A stretch of 64,000 bases of DNA from Sipunculus nudus (lineage: Eukaryota; Annelida; Sipuncula; Golfingiida; Sipunculidae): NCBI GenBank assembly GCA_026874595.1, contig JAPPUL010000082.1:868001-932000 (forward strand), in the 5' to 3' direction. The position numbers and the translations under genes were made by a program. The notes beneath the pieces are model-generated. The model made no database searches, was not told the DNA's origin, and saw only the letters and a list, made by a program, of their open reading frames with translations. Of this stretch, positions 56,501 to 64,000 are shown piece by piece; the first letter of the stretch is position 1, and every line of letters begins with the position of its first letter.

Positions 56501-57081
56501 TAGGGCGTCCATATCATAATGATCCAGGACTAAATCATGGAATACTTGAAAGCTTGCAACTTACAGGGATCCCGGTGCTATCGATGAGGAGCCTGCCAAC
56601 GGGAGATGATATTTTAAAAGAAGTATTTAAGAAAGATCTAGAAGCTGGAGTAATAAATAACCCAATGGATGTAACAGATGTATGGAAGAATTGCTATTCA
56701 GAAAACAGTTCAATGAAGATATGGGCGGCAAAGTTTGCAGCTAGGCATCCAAACATAGTGGTTGTGGATCTTAGTAACTTCAAATGTGGCCACGACGCAC
56801 CCATATACACAGTGATAGAGAATATACTAGAAGCAACGAAAACGCCACACTTTACATTCCACGATATAGACGAAAACAAGCCAAGCGGTTCAATAAAGAT
56901 AAGAACTAAAACAGTAAAATACTTTTTGGAACAGTATGAAGAGACACTTAAGCGTCATAATGAGCGAGAAGGAGACCTTAAAGAGTTACTAGATAGAAAA
57001 TATGAAGAACTTGCAAGGGAGTGGGAGATGATGGTAAGGGAAGGGGCGGTGGCAGGTGATAAAGAGCGGGTATGTATATAA
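53545..57081 (+). CDS. Large CoA-dehydratase activase-like protein (two ASKHA domains + DUF2229)
   Basis: Protein of 1178 residues. Two BadF/BadG/BcrA/HgdC-type ATPase domains: the first starts AIVGLDVGSTTVKCVVMNKD and has the Fe-S cysteines in MNDKCAGGTGATID and AAKCGVFAETD; the second starts GYIGLDGGSTSTKAVLMNKD, with NTQCSAGNGYF and NYGCAVFMEQD. A CxxC/C cluster (KCTFCSNNCSR) follows, then the DUF2229 domain (RIGIPRVLNSYSTAPFW and GILMIGRPYHNDPGLNHGIL). Activases use ATP to pass a low-potential electron to a 2-hydroxyacyl-CoA dehydratase or benzoyl-CoA reductase-like partner. The partner here is probably the next gene. Many genomes fuse the two. Confidence 0.88.
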   Translation: MEKRIEEAIVGLDVGSTTVKCVVMNKDKEILWKDYKRHETRQAELVLEFLEKIKEEVCEDLRIFVTGSGGGTVSPYIGGRFVQEVNAVIMAVEELHGEDAGSVIELGGQDAKVVIWKEDPKTKKRQLFASMNDKCAGGTGATIDKIVAKVGISNEELSKIHFDDTKLHSIAAKCGVFAETDVVNLLKASIPAEDIMISLADAIIRQNLSVLMRGNLLRDKVVLLGGPNTFLKFLLEGWQQRIKEVWEERKWVPKTIDGGRLLADVMDELVIVPENSQYYAAYGCGVYGLGEKEEVGRNKGLTELREYIEKGRQDRLMQGGAAPGLVGNAAEYKTFIEEYEIPKFRGYNYRRGEVVEGYIGLDGGSTSTKAVLMNKDKEIISKVYQLSNGNPIEDTKQILKQLSKEVEGEGCKLEIKGFGATGYAADVLEKTMLCDVNLVETVAHMKSSVHYFGEVDVIVDVGGQDIKVLFMEHGRVKDFKLNTQCSAGNGYFLQSMAQQFGIDIRKYADYAFKAKIAPIFNYGCAVFMEQDKVNFQQQGWSKEELMAGLALVLPLNIWQYVVQEPNLQKYGTRFVLQGGTQYNLAAVKAQVDYIKEKVPNAQVMTHPHTGEAGAIGACIEAIEVVEKKGGKTSFVGLDEVIKITYETKTSEETKCTFCSNNCSRTFIDTKTPNGFNVRYISGFSCDKGMFENKEALKVYSANNIELKKKYPNLVDYESKLAFKSFDVKRLYSDESLEGIEADIEEGIKEKSLSTERVNNLEGRVRNEEEVKISRKKAYLARQKLRIGIPRVLNSYSTAPFWTSYLEALGIRSENIIYSDYTSEELWSHGSKWGSVDPCFPSKVTNAHIHNLLYKKSRANKPLDMIFFPIIINLQTQLVNTQNNMACPVVSGSPEVVKSSFTKEKDVFDEKGIKYVNPSYAMSEPYLFQSQLYESFKEILDITEEESDFAYKEGANALKKFNDLMKEKGRILLENLSNDGRVGILMIGRPYHNDPGLNHGILESLQLTGIPVLSMRSLPTGDDILKEVFKKDLEAGVINNPMDVTDVWKNCYSENSSMKIWAAKFAARHPNIVVVDLSNFKCGHDAPIYTVIENILEATKTPHFTFHDIDENKPSGSIKIRTKTVKYFLEQYEETLKRHNEREGDLKELLDRKYEELAREWEMMVREGAVAGDKERVCI

Positions 57082-57085
57082 GAAT

Positions 57086-57200
57086 TGGGGTGGGGGGAGA
57101 GTGAGAGGGGGGCAAGAGGGGGCAAGAGGGGGCAAGAGGGGGGCAAGAGGGGGGCACGTGAGGGGAGAGTGAGGGGGGAGTGAGGGGAGAGTGAGGTGAA
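57086..57200 (+). repeat. G-rich tandem repeat between the two activase genes
   Basis: The 10-11 bp unit GGGGGCAAGA is repeated four to five times, flanked by GAGGGGAGAGT units, in the 153-bp gap. Many G4-6 runs on the coding strand make G-quadruplex formation likely. Confidence 0.9.
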
Positions 57201-57234
57201 AAAATAATGAGAAAGTAAAAGGAGTAAAAATGAA

Positions 57235-58851
57235 ATGGAAAAGATAAAAAAAATGGGAAGTCCTGTTAAGGGAGATGCTCCAAGTAAGGAGCAAAGCAAG
57301 GAGGAATGGATAAAGGAGCGGCTTAAAGATTTTGAAGAAGAGCAAAGAAAGAATTTAAATATAGAAGAGAAAGAAAGCAAACATTGGACAAAGCCATATG
57401 AAAAGCCGGCGTATAGTAAAGAACGCAGTAAAACTAAGATATTGCTTGAAAGCCTAACGGGTGTACAAGATAAGCTAATAGCGGAAGGTCTTAATGGATT
57501 AGGTTATATGGTAGAGAGTTTATCTTGCCCTGATGGAGAATCTTTAAGGAACGGGAAAGAATTTGGAAACCGAGGGCAATGCAATCCTACTTATTACACG
57601 GTAGGGAATCTAGTAAAGTATTTACAATATCTTAGGGATGAGCGTGGTCTTGGGGTAGAAGAGATAAAGAGAGATTATATATTCTTGACAGCAGGAGCAT
57701 GTGGTCCCTGTCGTTTTGGGATGTATGAGAGTGAATATAGGCAGGCACTTAAGGCATCAGGCTTTGAAGGGTTTCGAGTATTAATATTTGAACAACGAGT
57801 AGATGGGGAGTCAAACGAGGAACAAATCATAAATATAAACCTAGCATTTTTAAAGGTGCTTATAAAGGGAATGATGCTGGGTGATATAGTAAACATGCTA
57901 GGTTATAAGATACGGCCCTACGAAGTTAATAAGGGGGATACAGATAAGGTAATAGAAGAGGCAAAGGAGCTTTTAGGGGATGCCCTTAGGAGTAAGAGGT
58001 CAATTATACGGGCCTTATCTAAGGTTGGAAAGAAATTCTCTAAAATAGATGTAGATTATAAAGAAGTTAAGCCTGTGGTGAATGTGATAGGGGAGTTTTG
58101 GGCGATGACAACGGAGGGTGAAGGGAATTATAAGATAAAGAGATGGCTTGAGAGTGAGGGAGCAGAGGTACGGATTCAGCCGGTGGTAGATTGGGTAAGA
58201 TATATATTGTGGGAGACAGCTGATTTTCATAAAAGCCGAGTTAACTTAAAAGGGGTTGATGGAGGGGGTATAGAGAGTAAGAAAGCAAGTAAGAAGCTTC
58301 TTAGATACGTAACCTTATTTAACAAGATACTACTAATATATTACAAATTATATTTGAAAGTAGCAAGATATGGAAAGTATACCCCAACAAAGATAGAAGA
58401 CTTACAGGAGGCATCGAATAATTTCTATAATAAGGATATATCAGGAGGAGAGGGATATATGGAAGTGGGTAAACTAATAATGGCCTCAAAAAAGCGTAAT
58501 GCAAATATGGTACTATCTGTCAAGCCTTTTGGCTGTATGCCCTCATCGTCAGTATCAGACGGGGTACAATCGAAAGTGCAGGAGCTTTATCCGGATGTAA
58601 TATTCTGTTCTATAGAAACTAGTGGGGATGGGGCTGTTAATATATATTCTCGAGTACAGATGATGTTACACAAGGCAAAACAGATAGCAGTAAAGGAATT
58701 TAATGATATTCTGCAAAAAGAGAGTCTGACAATAAAGGATATTGAGCTAAAACTTAAATCAAAGCACAAAAAAGCAAGTTATAAAGTAGGAAAGGACAAG
58801 AAGCTAGTTTCAACCGCAAGTAATTTTGCGATGGAGCTTTTAAAGAACTAG
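57235..58851 (+). CDS. Acyl-CoA dehydratase activase partner, 2-hydroxyglutaryl-CoA dehydratase D-component-like
   Basis: Protein of 538 residues. RGQCNPTYYTVGNLVKYL and the cluster-binding TAGACGPCRFGMYESEYRQA match the conserved C-terminal region that follows DUF2229 in fused activase proteins, related to HgdB-type dehydratase subunits. PFGCMPSSSVSDGVQSKVQE is another typical block, with a Cys for a metal cluster. It is in the same frame as the preceding gene, separated by stops and the G-rich repeat. Together the pair should form one redox enzyme on CoA esters; the substrate is unknown. Start at the ATG with AAAGGAG 9 bp upstream. Confidence 0.82.
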   Translation: MEKIKKMGSPVKGDAPSKEQSKEEWIKERLKDFEEEQRKNLNIEEKESKHWTKPYEKPAYSKERSKTKILLESLTGVQDKLIAEGLNGLGYMVESLSCPDGESLRNGKEFGNRGQCNPTYYTVGNLVKYLQYLRDERGLGVEEIKRDYIFLTAGACGPCRFGMYESEYRQALKASGFEGFRVLIFEQRVDGESNEEQIININLAFLKVLIKGMMLGDIVNMLGYKIRPYEVNKGDTDKVIEEAKELLGDALRSKRSIIRALSKVGKKFSKIDVDYKEVKPVVNVIGEFWAMTTEGEGNYKIKRWLESEGAEVRIQPVVDWVRYILWETADFHKSRVNLKGVDGGGIESKKASKKLLRYVTLFNKILLIYYKLYLKVARYGKYTPTKIEDLQEASNNFYNKDISGGEGYMEVGKLIMASKKRNANMVLSVKPFGCMPSSSVSDGVQSKVQELYPDVIFCSIETSGDGAVNIYSRVQMMLHKAKQIAVKEFNDILQKESLTIKDIELKLKSKHKKASYKVGKDKKLVSTASNFAMELLKN

Positions 58852-58924
58852 TCCTATAAAAGGAATTAGTAAAGGAGATAATAATTCTAAAGCTACAGGT
58901 TCTTTTATATGTGTTTAATAGGAT

Positions 58925-59548
58925 GTGGCTTTAGAATTATTTAAAAACGATTTTAAAAACAATAAAAGTGCAAGTAGTCTAAGCTCAAGCCGTATAATTG
59001 GTTATATAATGCCTATAGTAATAGGTTTTTTAGCCTTTATGTTTTTAAATATACACATTAATGACTATTCAAATGAAAAGAAGGTAACTAAAAAGAAAGT
59101 AACCCTTTTTTTTGCAACGCCAGAATATGAATATCTTGTCTTAGAACAACGAGTAATCTTAAAAGGTAAAAGTATCAAAGAGCAGATTGAAGATATTATA
59201 AATCTTCTTTTATTTGGCAATATAAGCTATAATAATTCGTCTATACTCTCAGCTGATACGAAGTTAAAAACTATATTCTTAGTCGATAAGCATCTGCATA
59301 TAAACTTTTCTAGAGACTTTCTAAAAGTTTCTAAAATAACTAATAAAAGGCTTATAATAGACTCTATAATAGCGACAATCTTTAAATCTCTGTCAAACGA
59401 AGTTGAGGCAATATCGTTATATGTAGAATCTCGCCCTATAAAAACTATAGACGGCTTTAATTCCTTTCTATACCCTTATGAACGTGATGAGTTTTTATAT
59501 CGTTTTGATATATTAGGACATACTAAATATTATCTTGATTATAATTAG
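58925..59548 (+). CDS. GerMN-domain membrane-anchored protein
   Basis: Protein of 207 residues, GTG start (an alternative start within the first 20 codons is possible). A single hydrophobic helix (GYIMPIVIGFLAFMFLNIHI, ~27-46) is followed by a periplasmic GerMN domain: KVTLFFATPEYEYLVLEQRV, IKEQIEDIINLLLFGN, TKLKTIFLVDKHLHINFSRD. GerMN domains occur in spore-germination GerM but are common in non-sporulating bacteria, where the role is unknown. Overlaps the proC stop convergently by 26 bp. Confidence 0.75.
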   Translation: MALELFKNDFKNNKSASSLSSSRIIGYIMPIVIGFLAFMFLNIHINDYSNEKKVTKKKVTLFFATPEYEYLVLEQRVILKGKSIKEQIEDIINLLLFGNISYNNSSILSADTKLKTIFLVDKHLHINFSRDFLKVSKITNKRLIIDSIIATIFKSLSNEVEAISLYVESRPIKTIDGFNSFLYPYERDEFLYRFDILGHTKYYLDYN

Positions 59549-60383
59549 ACAACTTACATGCTTTTTTGTAGGCGCTAAAAACACTTTCTATTACAAGACC
59601 TCGAAACCCACCATTCTCAAGTACGGAAATGCCTTCAATAGTAGTTCCTCCAGGCGAACTTACCATATCTTTTAGCTCACCAGGATGTTTTTTGCTTGCT
59701 TTATTACTCTCTAAATACAATTTAGCAGAACCATATACAGTCTGCGCAGCAAGCGATAGTGCAACCGCTCTTGAAAGCCCTGCTCTTACCCCTCCATCCG
59801 CAAGCGCCTCTATAAACATAAATACAAAAGCAGGCCCACTAGCAGATAATCCCGTAACGGCATTAAGTAACTCTTCCGAAAGTTCAAATGCCATGCCAGC
59901 GCATCTTAGCAAATCTAAAATATATTTTTTGTCTGACTTATCTATGCTATCATTAAAACAAACTCCACATGCTCCTTCTGAAACTAAATAAGGCGTGTTA
60001 GGCATGACTCGGGCAATCTTATGATTAGTAAGTACTTTTTCTATTTCTAAAATGCTTATACCGGCACAAACAGAAATTAAGGTTTTATCGATGGATCCTC
60101 CCTTAGGAGTATTTCGGAGAGCTTCTCTACAATCCTTTATAGTATTAAGTAATTCAGGCACGTCATTAGGTTTTATCGCAAGGATTATATACTCTGACTT
60201 CTCGTATACTTCTTCCGCAGTCGGCAATATGTTTATTCCATATCGCTCTTTTATCTCTATAGACTTCTTTTCTATAACGTCATAAGCATATACATCCTCA
60301 GCTTTAATAACACTCTTATCTAAAAAAGCCTTTATAAGTGCCTCCCCCATATTCCCAAGCCCGATAACTCCAACCTTAATCAT
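59523..60383 (-). CDS. proC: Pyrroline-5-carboxylate reductase
   Basis: Protein of 286 residues. MIKVGVIGLGNMGEALIKAF is the NAD(P)H-binding motif, then YIILAIKPNDVPELLNTI, RVMPNTPYLVSEGACGVCF, TGLSASGPAFVFMFIEALAD and VSSPGGTTIEGISVLENGGF. It completes proline synthesis from pyrroline-5-carboxylate. Position 12 of the protein and the catalytic Thr region are intact. Confidence 0.95.
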   Translation of the reverse strand: MIKVGVIGLGNMGEALIKAFLDKSVIKAEDVYAYDVIEKKSIEIKERYGINILPTAEEVYEKSEYIILAIKPNDVPELLNTIKDCREALRNTPKGGSIDKTLISVCAGISILEIEKVLTNHKIARVMPNTPYLVSEGACGVCFNDSIDKSDKKYILDLLRCAGMAFELSEELLNAVTGLSASGPAFVFMFIEALADGGVRAGLSRAVALSLAAQTVYGSAKLYLESNKASKKHPGELKDMVSSPGGTTIEGISVLENGGFRGLVIESVFSAYKKACKLSNYNQDNI

Positions 60384-60528
60384 AAAATAGTCTTATCTTC
60401 TTTTTCATTGTTCTTTTTCATTGTTTTGATTCTCTCTTTATAACTTTATAAGGATAGGCATATTGCGTTTGTAATATCTGTTTAGCTTTTTAAGCAGCAA
60501 ATAATGCAAATAAGTAAGAATAAGTTCC

Positions 60529-61395
60529 TTACAATTTAGTGTAGAGTACGTCCGCTATATCACTTGGAGTGTCACATACCTCAACTCCTGCCTCATTCAA
60601 AGCCTTTATTTTACTCTCGGCAGTCCCAAGCCCTCCTGATATTATCGCCCCGGCATGGCCCATTCGTTTTCCCTCCGGCGCCGTCCGTCCTGCTATAAAC
60701 GATACTACAGGCTTTTTTATATTCTCTTTTATGTACGCTGCCGCCTCCTCCTCATCTGTCCCCCCAATCTCGCCTATTAGCGCTATGCCCTTTGTCTCTT
60801 TATCTTTATTAAACATTTCAAGTACGTCTATAAACCCTGTCCCAATTATTGGATCCCCGCCTATCCCGATACAGGTCGTCTGCCCAAGTCCTTTCTTTGT
60901 GACTGCATACACCACCTCGTACGTTAACGTACCGCTTTTTGACACTATCCCAACTATTCCTTCTTTTGCTATTTGGCCCGGCATTATCCCTACTTTGCTC
61001 TTACCAGGGGTTAGCAACCCTGGACAGTTTGGCCCGATAACTCGTACCTCTTTCCCTTGTATATAGTTATACATATTAAGAGCATCGTTTACCGGTATCC
61101 CTTCTGTTATACATACTACTAGCTTTATCCCAGCATCTACAGCCTCAAGTATTGCCTCGTATGCAAACGCTGCCGGTACATATATTACCGACGTGTTTGC
61201 TCCCGTTTTACGTACTGCCTCATCTACAGAATCATATACCAAAACCCCTTCAACTCTCTCCCCGCCTTTCCCAGGAGTTACACCCCCAACCACGTTAGTT
61301 CCATAATTTAACATCTGTCGTGTGTGAAATGACCCATCTCGTCCCGTTATACCTTGTACTATTAGCTTTGTATTTAAATCTATCAATATCCCCAA
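60529..61395 (-). CDS. sucD: Succinate-CoA ligase, alpha subunit
   Basis: Protein of 288 residues. [20 protein letters not shown] binds Co[42 protein letters not shown], and [20 protein letters not shown] with the phosphorylated His. It interconverts succinyl-CoA and succinate with NDP phosphorylation. It follows sucC by 58 bp on the same strand. No oxoglutarate dehydrogenase gene is in the window. Confidence 0.96.
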   Translation of the reverse strand: MGILIDLNTKLIVQGITGRDGSFHTRQMLNYGTNVVGGVTPGKGGERVEGVLVYDSVDEAVRKTGANTSVIYVPAAFAYEAILEAVDAGIKLVVCITEGIPVNDALNMYNYIQGKEVRVIGPNCPGLLTPGKSKVGIMPGQIAKEGIVGIVSKSGTLTYEVVYAVTKKGLGQTTCIGIGGDPIIGTGFIDVLEMFNKDKETKGIALIGEIGGTDEEEAAAYIKENIKKPVVSFIAGRTAPEGKRMGHAGAIISGGLGTAESKIKALNEAGVEVCDTPSDIADVLYTKL

Positions 61396-61453
61396 TTTAC
61401 CAACTCCTATTACTTTATTATATATTTAAATCTGTTTGAAATATATCTTTAGT

Positions 61454-62596
61454 CTAGCTTACACCAACATTTGCGTGTTTTACCGCAAGCATAACTGCTT
61501 CATTCATACTCTCTGCTGTGTGCAGTTTAGTCCCTTCTAGTATCTTTCGTGCTTCCGTCTCGTTTGTTCCTGTCAGACGCACTACTATAGGCAACTTTAT
61601 CTCTATTTGGCGCATCGCCTCCAAAAGTCCATTTGCTATGTCATCACAACGCGTTATCCCGCCAAAGATGTTTAGCAATATTGACCTTACATTCTTATTT
61701 GACGTTATTATCTCAAGCGCCTTTACCACTTTAATCGGATTTGAACTGCCTCCTACATCAAGAAAATTTGCAGGCTCACCTTTATATAGTTTTACTGCAT
61801 CCATCGTTGCCATCGCAAGCCCGGCTCCGTTTACTATGCACCCTACGTAACCATCAAGAGCCACATACGATAACCCGTACTCTTTTGCTATTAGTTCGTT
61901 CTTGTCAATAGTATCAAAATCTATTAGCTCCTTTAAACTTGGGTGCCGCTCAAGTGCGTTCTCGTCAAAGTTTATCTTTGCATCTGCTGCTACCAAACTT
62001 CCATCCTTTAATATTGCAAACGGGTTTATTTCTACCAAGGAGCAATCCTTTTCCATGAATATTTTATACAAACTATCTGCTACCCTCATCCCTTCTTTTA
62101 ATTGCTCTTTATCTTTTAATATATTTGAGAGTAAACGTCGCTTATGATAACTTCTAAGCCCTATTATCGGATCTACGTTTACTTTCGTTATTGCATCCGG
62201 ATCCTTTGCTGCCACCTCCTCTATATCCATACCCCCTGCCTCGCTTGCCATGAACGTTAGCTTCTTGCTCCCTCTATCCAATATCACTCCAAGGTAAAGC
62301 TCCTTCTCTATTTTTACTGTCTCTACCACCAATACCTCTTTTGTTATAAGTCCCTTTATCTCCATCCCTAATATCTGCTCACCATACCTTTTTGCCTCAT
62401 TCGCATCCCCTGCAAGCTTTACTCCCCCTGCTTTCCCTCGTCCCCCTACGTGTACTTGCGCCTTTACTACTACAGGTCCGCCTATAGATTTTGCTATCTC
62501 GTATACTTCATCCGCACTCTTTGCAACTCCTCCATGCGGAGTTGGAATATCGTAACTTTCAAATATCTCTTTTGCTTGGTATTCGTGTATATTCAA
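61454..62596 (-). CDS. sucC: Succinate-CoA ligase, beta subunit
   Basis: The start is taken as TTG at 62596, giving MNIHEYQAKEIFESYDIPTP, the family's usual N-terminus, with GAGGG ~6 bp upstream; an in-frame ATG at 62629 would add 11 unrelated residues. ATP-grasp marks: VVKAQVHVGGRGKAGGVKLA, DAKINFDENAL and GIVNGAGLAMATMDAVKLY with LDVGGSSNPIKVVKAL. Pairs with sucD. Coding strand is G-rich, opposite to minus-strand genes at 46-52 kb. Confidence 0.96.
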   Translation of the reverse strand: MNIHEYQAKEIFESYDIPTPHGGVAKSADEVYEIAKSIGGPVVVKAQVHVGGRGKAGGVKLAGDANEAKRYGEQILGMEIKGLITKEVLVVETVKIEKELYLGVILDRGSKKLTFMASEAGGMDIEEVAAKDPDAITKVNVDPIIGLRSYHKRRLLSNILKDKEQLKEGMRVADSLYKIFMEKDCSLVEINPFAILKDGSLVAADAKINFDENALERHPSLKELIDFDTIDKNELIAKEYGLSYVALDGYVGCIVNGAGLAMATMDAVKLYKGEPANFLDVGGSSNPIKVVKALEIITSNKNVRSILLNIFGGITRCDDIANGLLEAMRQIEIKLPIVVRLTGTNETEARKILEGTKLHTAESMNEAVMLAVKHANVGVS

Positions 62597-62803
62597 TTGC
62601 TTGCCCTCGCAATTTATCCATAAATTCAAAGTCTAAATATAACTATATTAATTTTTAATCTACAAGCTTTTATTTATATTTTTTCAATTCTTTAATTCTT
62701 TAATTCTATTCAGTTTATGAGGGCTTTATTTGCAGCTTTTTCTAGGTTTACATTGTTTTAGTTAGTTATTCAGATATGGAGAGCTTTATTAGTGCAATAT
62801 AGC

Positions 62804-64000
62804 CTATTGCCAACTCTCTTTTAAGGCTACTCCGCTCCCTTTCAATTCCCCATATTCTAGCAGGTATGTTAAATATTCCATATAATTTCTACATTGCTCT
62901 ATCGCCTCAACTGGGGTTTTATTTGTTAACTTCTTTCGGCCATCTAAACTATTGTCAAAACTAAGGCGCTCATCTTTTCCTTGAATGCTTTCCTTATGGC
63001 TTAATATGTTATTTGTTATCTCGCTTAACTTATAAGACGCTCCCATTACAAGTTCTCTTACCTTTTGGCTTTTGCTAATACGTTCAAGCCCAAGCTTATG
63101 TAATTTGTCGGGCGGCCCTCCTGTTGATCCAAGTTCTAACTCATTTATATACTTTACTAAAGTTGCATACTCCTTTAGACTATCATGTACACGCGCAAAC
63201 TCTATATATATATCATTTAATTCATGCTTATAGTCTATTCTTTGCCCGCTATCCCAGTCTATTGTAAATTTTATCTTATTTGACGTTAAGATAAATGAAA
63301 ACTCTTTGTCAAACTCATGTAATATAACGTATATCTTATATAATTTGTCGTTTGAATTTATATAATTTGTTAGAGACCTTGGATTTGCTTCACCTGCCTT
63401 GTCGTACGATAAACTTTCTATCCACTCCCTTCCTGCTTTTAACTCATCCGAAAGCTCAAAATCAGTATCATCGTTACCTTTAATATCTTCAAGAACTTCT
63501 GAGAGGTTTTTGTTGTCTGTCTCCATAACATCCGCAAGTTCCTCACGTTCTATTATAGTGTTATTTATTATATAATCTATTGTTTTTTCTTCTGGTATGT
63601 TTAATGTTTGGTTTAACTTATCATAAGATTCTATTTCTATATTCATATTTATTGTCTTACAATGGCAATAGTGTAGCATCAATAAATAGGTGCTGAATAT
63701 ATTATTTAGTATTGTCTTAAGCATTTCACTTAGTTTCTCTAAATCTTTATCCTTTTCCTTTTTTAGGTATAAAGCACAAGCCTTTTGTAGGATACTCTCA
63801 AGTAATACTCTATGGGGTCTGTATAGGTGTATCCTCTTATATATTATGCTTAACGTATCACCTATAATATCTTTATCCAGGTCTCCTTTATGATTTAATA
63901 ATATCTGTCTTAAATTTGCAAAATCACCTGACTTGTAAACTTTTTCTCCAAGCTTTAATAACTCGTATCCGTATTCATCATTTGAAAACCCTAATCGTAT
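62804..64000 (-). CDS. Unknown helical protein, 5' end beyond the window
   Basis: The minus-strand frame stays open from 62804 to the right edge without a stop, so the gene is at least 398 residues and its start lies outside. The first Met in the window (63724) is therefore internal. It is rich in helices (LRQILLNHKGDLDKDIIGDT, LHEFDKEFSFILTSNKIKFT, YKLSEITNNILSHKESI); the visible N-terminal ~90 residues have helix-pair spacing that might be TPR- or CheW-unrelated scaffold. No signal or membrane segment of clear type; a hydrophobic stretch STYLLMLHYCHC lies mid-chain. I do not recognise the family. Confidence 0.6.
   Translation of the reverse strand: MRLGFSNDEYGYELLKLGEKVYKSGDFANLRQILLNHKGDLDKDIIGDTLSIIYKRIHLYRPHRVLLESILQKACALYLKKEKDKDLEKLSEMLKTILNNIFSTYLLMLHYCHCKTINMNIEIESYDKLNQTLNIPEEKTIDYIINNTIIEREELADVMETDNKNLSEVLEDIKGNDDTDFELSDELKAGREWIESLSYDKAGEANPRSLTNYINSNDKLYKIYVILHEFDKEFSFILTSNKIKFTIDWDSGQRIDYKHELNDIYIEFARVHDSLKEYATLVKYINELELGSTGGPPDKLHKLGLERISKSQKVRELVMGASYKLSEITNNILSHKESIQGKDERLSFDNSLDGRKKLTNKTPVEAIEQCRNYMEYLTYLLEYGELKGSGVALKESWQ

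Noticed and set aside
56955-57380. Minus-strand Ser/Pro/Leu ORFs across the G-rich tract
   Set aside because: They arise from reading the G-rich repeat backwards (poly-Pro/Leu); no start signal.
58925-59548. Evidence of sporulation from a GerM-like protein
   Set aside because: GerMN domains are widespread in non-sporulating bacteria; nothing else sporulation-related is present.

Overview
The window is AT-rich bacterial chromosome from a spirochete (Spirochaetota). The clearest marker is a FlaB-type periplasmic-filament flagellin at 18.1 kb. It carries the spirochete core motifs ([20 protein letters not shown] near the start, [14 protein letters not shown] in the middle, the [10 protein letters not shown] end). 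lpxD argues for an outer membrane with lipid A, which excludes Borrelia- and Treponema-like relatives that lack that pathway. The many short lipobox signal peptides also fit a diderm. I cannot place it below phylum. No rRNA, tRNA, CRISPR array, transposase or phage gene was seen.

Layout. 0-13 kb is almost all plus strand. It holds the C-terminal end of a GXGXG (glutamate synthase-like) protein, a nucleotidyl-cyclase domain fused to six 32-residue PPR-like repeats, a PEGA lipoprotein, clpP, lpxD (minus), a methyltransferase, the fluoride channel crcB/fluC, a divergent CAP-domain protein, two small membrane proteins, a two-domain cyclic-nucleotide-binding protein, a Tyr-rich exported protein and coaBC. 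13.3-17.6 kb (minus) is a HEAT-like lipoprotein, an oligopeptide-binding protein and an OppB permease. 18-21 kb is a flagellar locus: flaB with a long leader, a small unknown protein and a degenerate PLP aminotransferase with a (GDRK)8 tract. 21-25.5 kb has an unknown protein, purA and an AGCS carrier. 25.5-29 kb (minus) has a degenerate iron-ADH-like protein, larB, and larC preceded by two extra truncated copies of its own 5' end. 29-33.5 kb (minus) is a run Vgb-like propeller - trpD - lipoprotein - rsmI - flgM-like.

33.7-39.9 kb (plus) is a second oligopeptide transporter run (OppC, binding protein, OppB, unusual 634-residue OppC). 39.9-42.2 kb (minus) is exoA/xth, panE and ispF. 42.4-45.7 kb is a GH57/DUF3536 glycosidase, ndk and a small gene. 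45.7-50.2 kb has palindromes, a duplicated small ORF, lon, a small membrane protein and recF. 50.3-52.4 kb (minus) has a LamG-like lipoprotein and a glycosyltransferase split by a frameshift in a poly(A) run. 52.6-58.9 kb has a tetR with a strong promoter and operator-like palindrome, then two adjacent genes for a giant CoA-dehydratase activase system flanked by G-rich tracts. 59-64 kb has a GerMN protein, proC, sucD-sucC and an unknown gene running off the right edge.

Functional links. panE and coaBC both serve CoA synthesis. flaB, the small gene behind it and the flgM-like gene belong to flagellar assembly. The cyclase-PPR protein and the CNB protein could be source and sensor of a cyclic nucleotide signal. 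The strongest candidates for something undescribed are the cyclase-PPR fusion, the two pseudoenzymes (aminotransferase beside flaB, iron-ADH beside larBC) and the 152-bp larC 5'-end tandem array. All functional statements rest on motif reading; no search was run.
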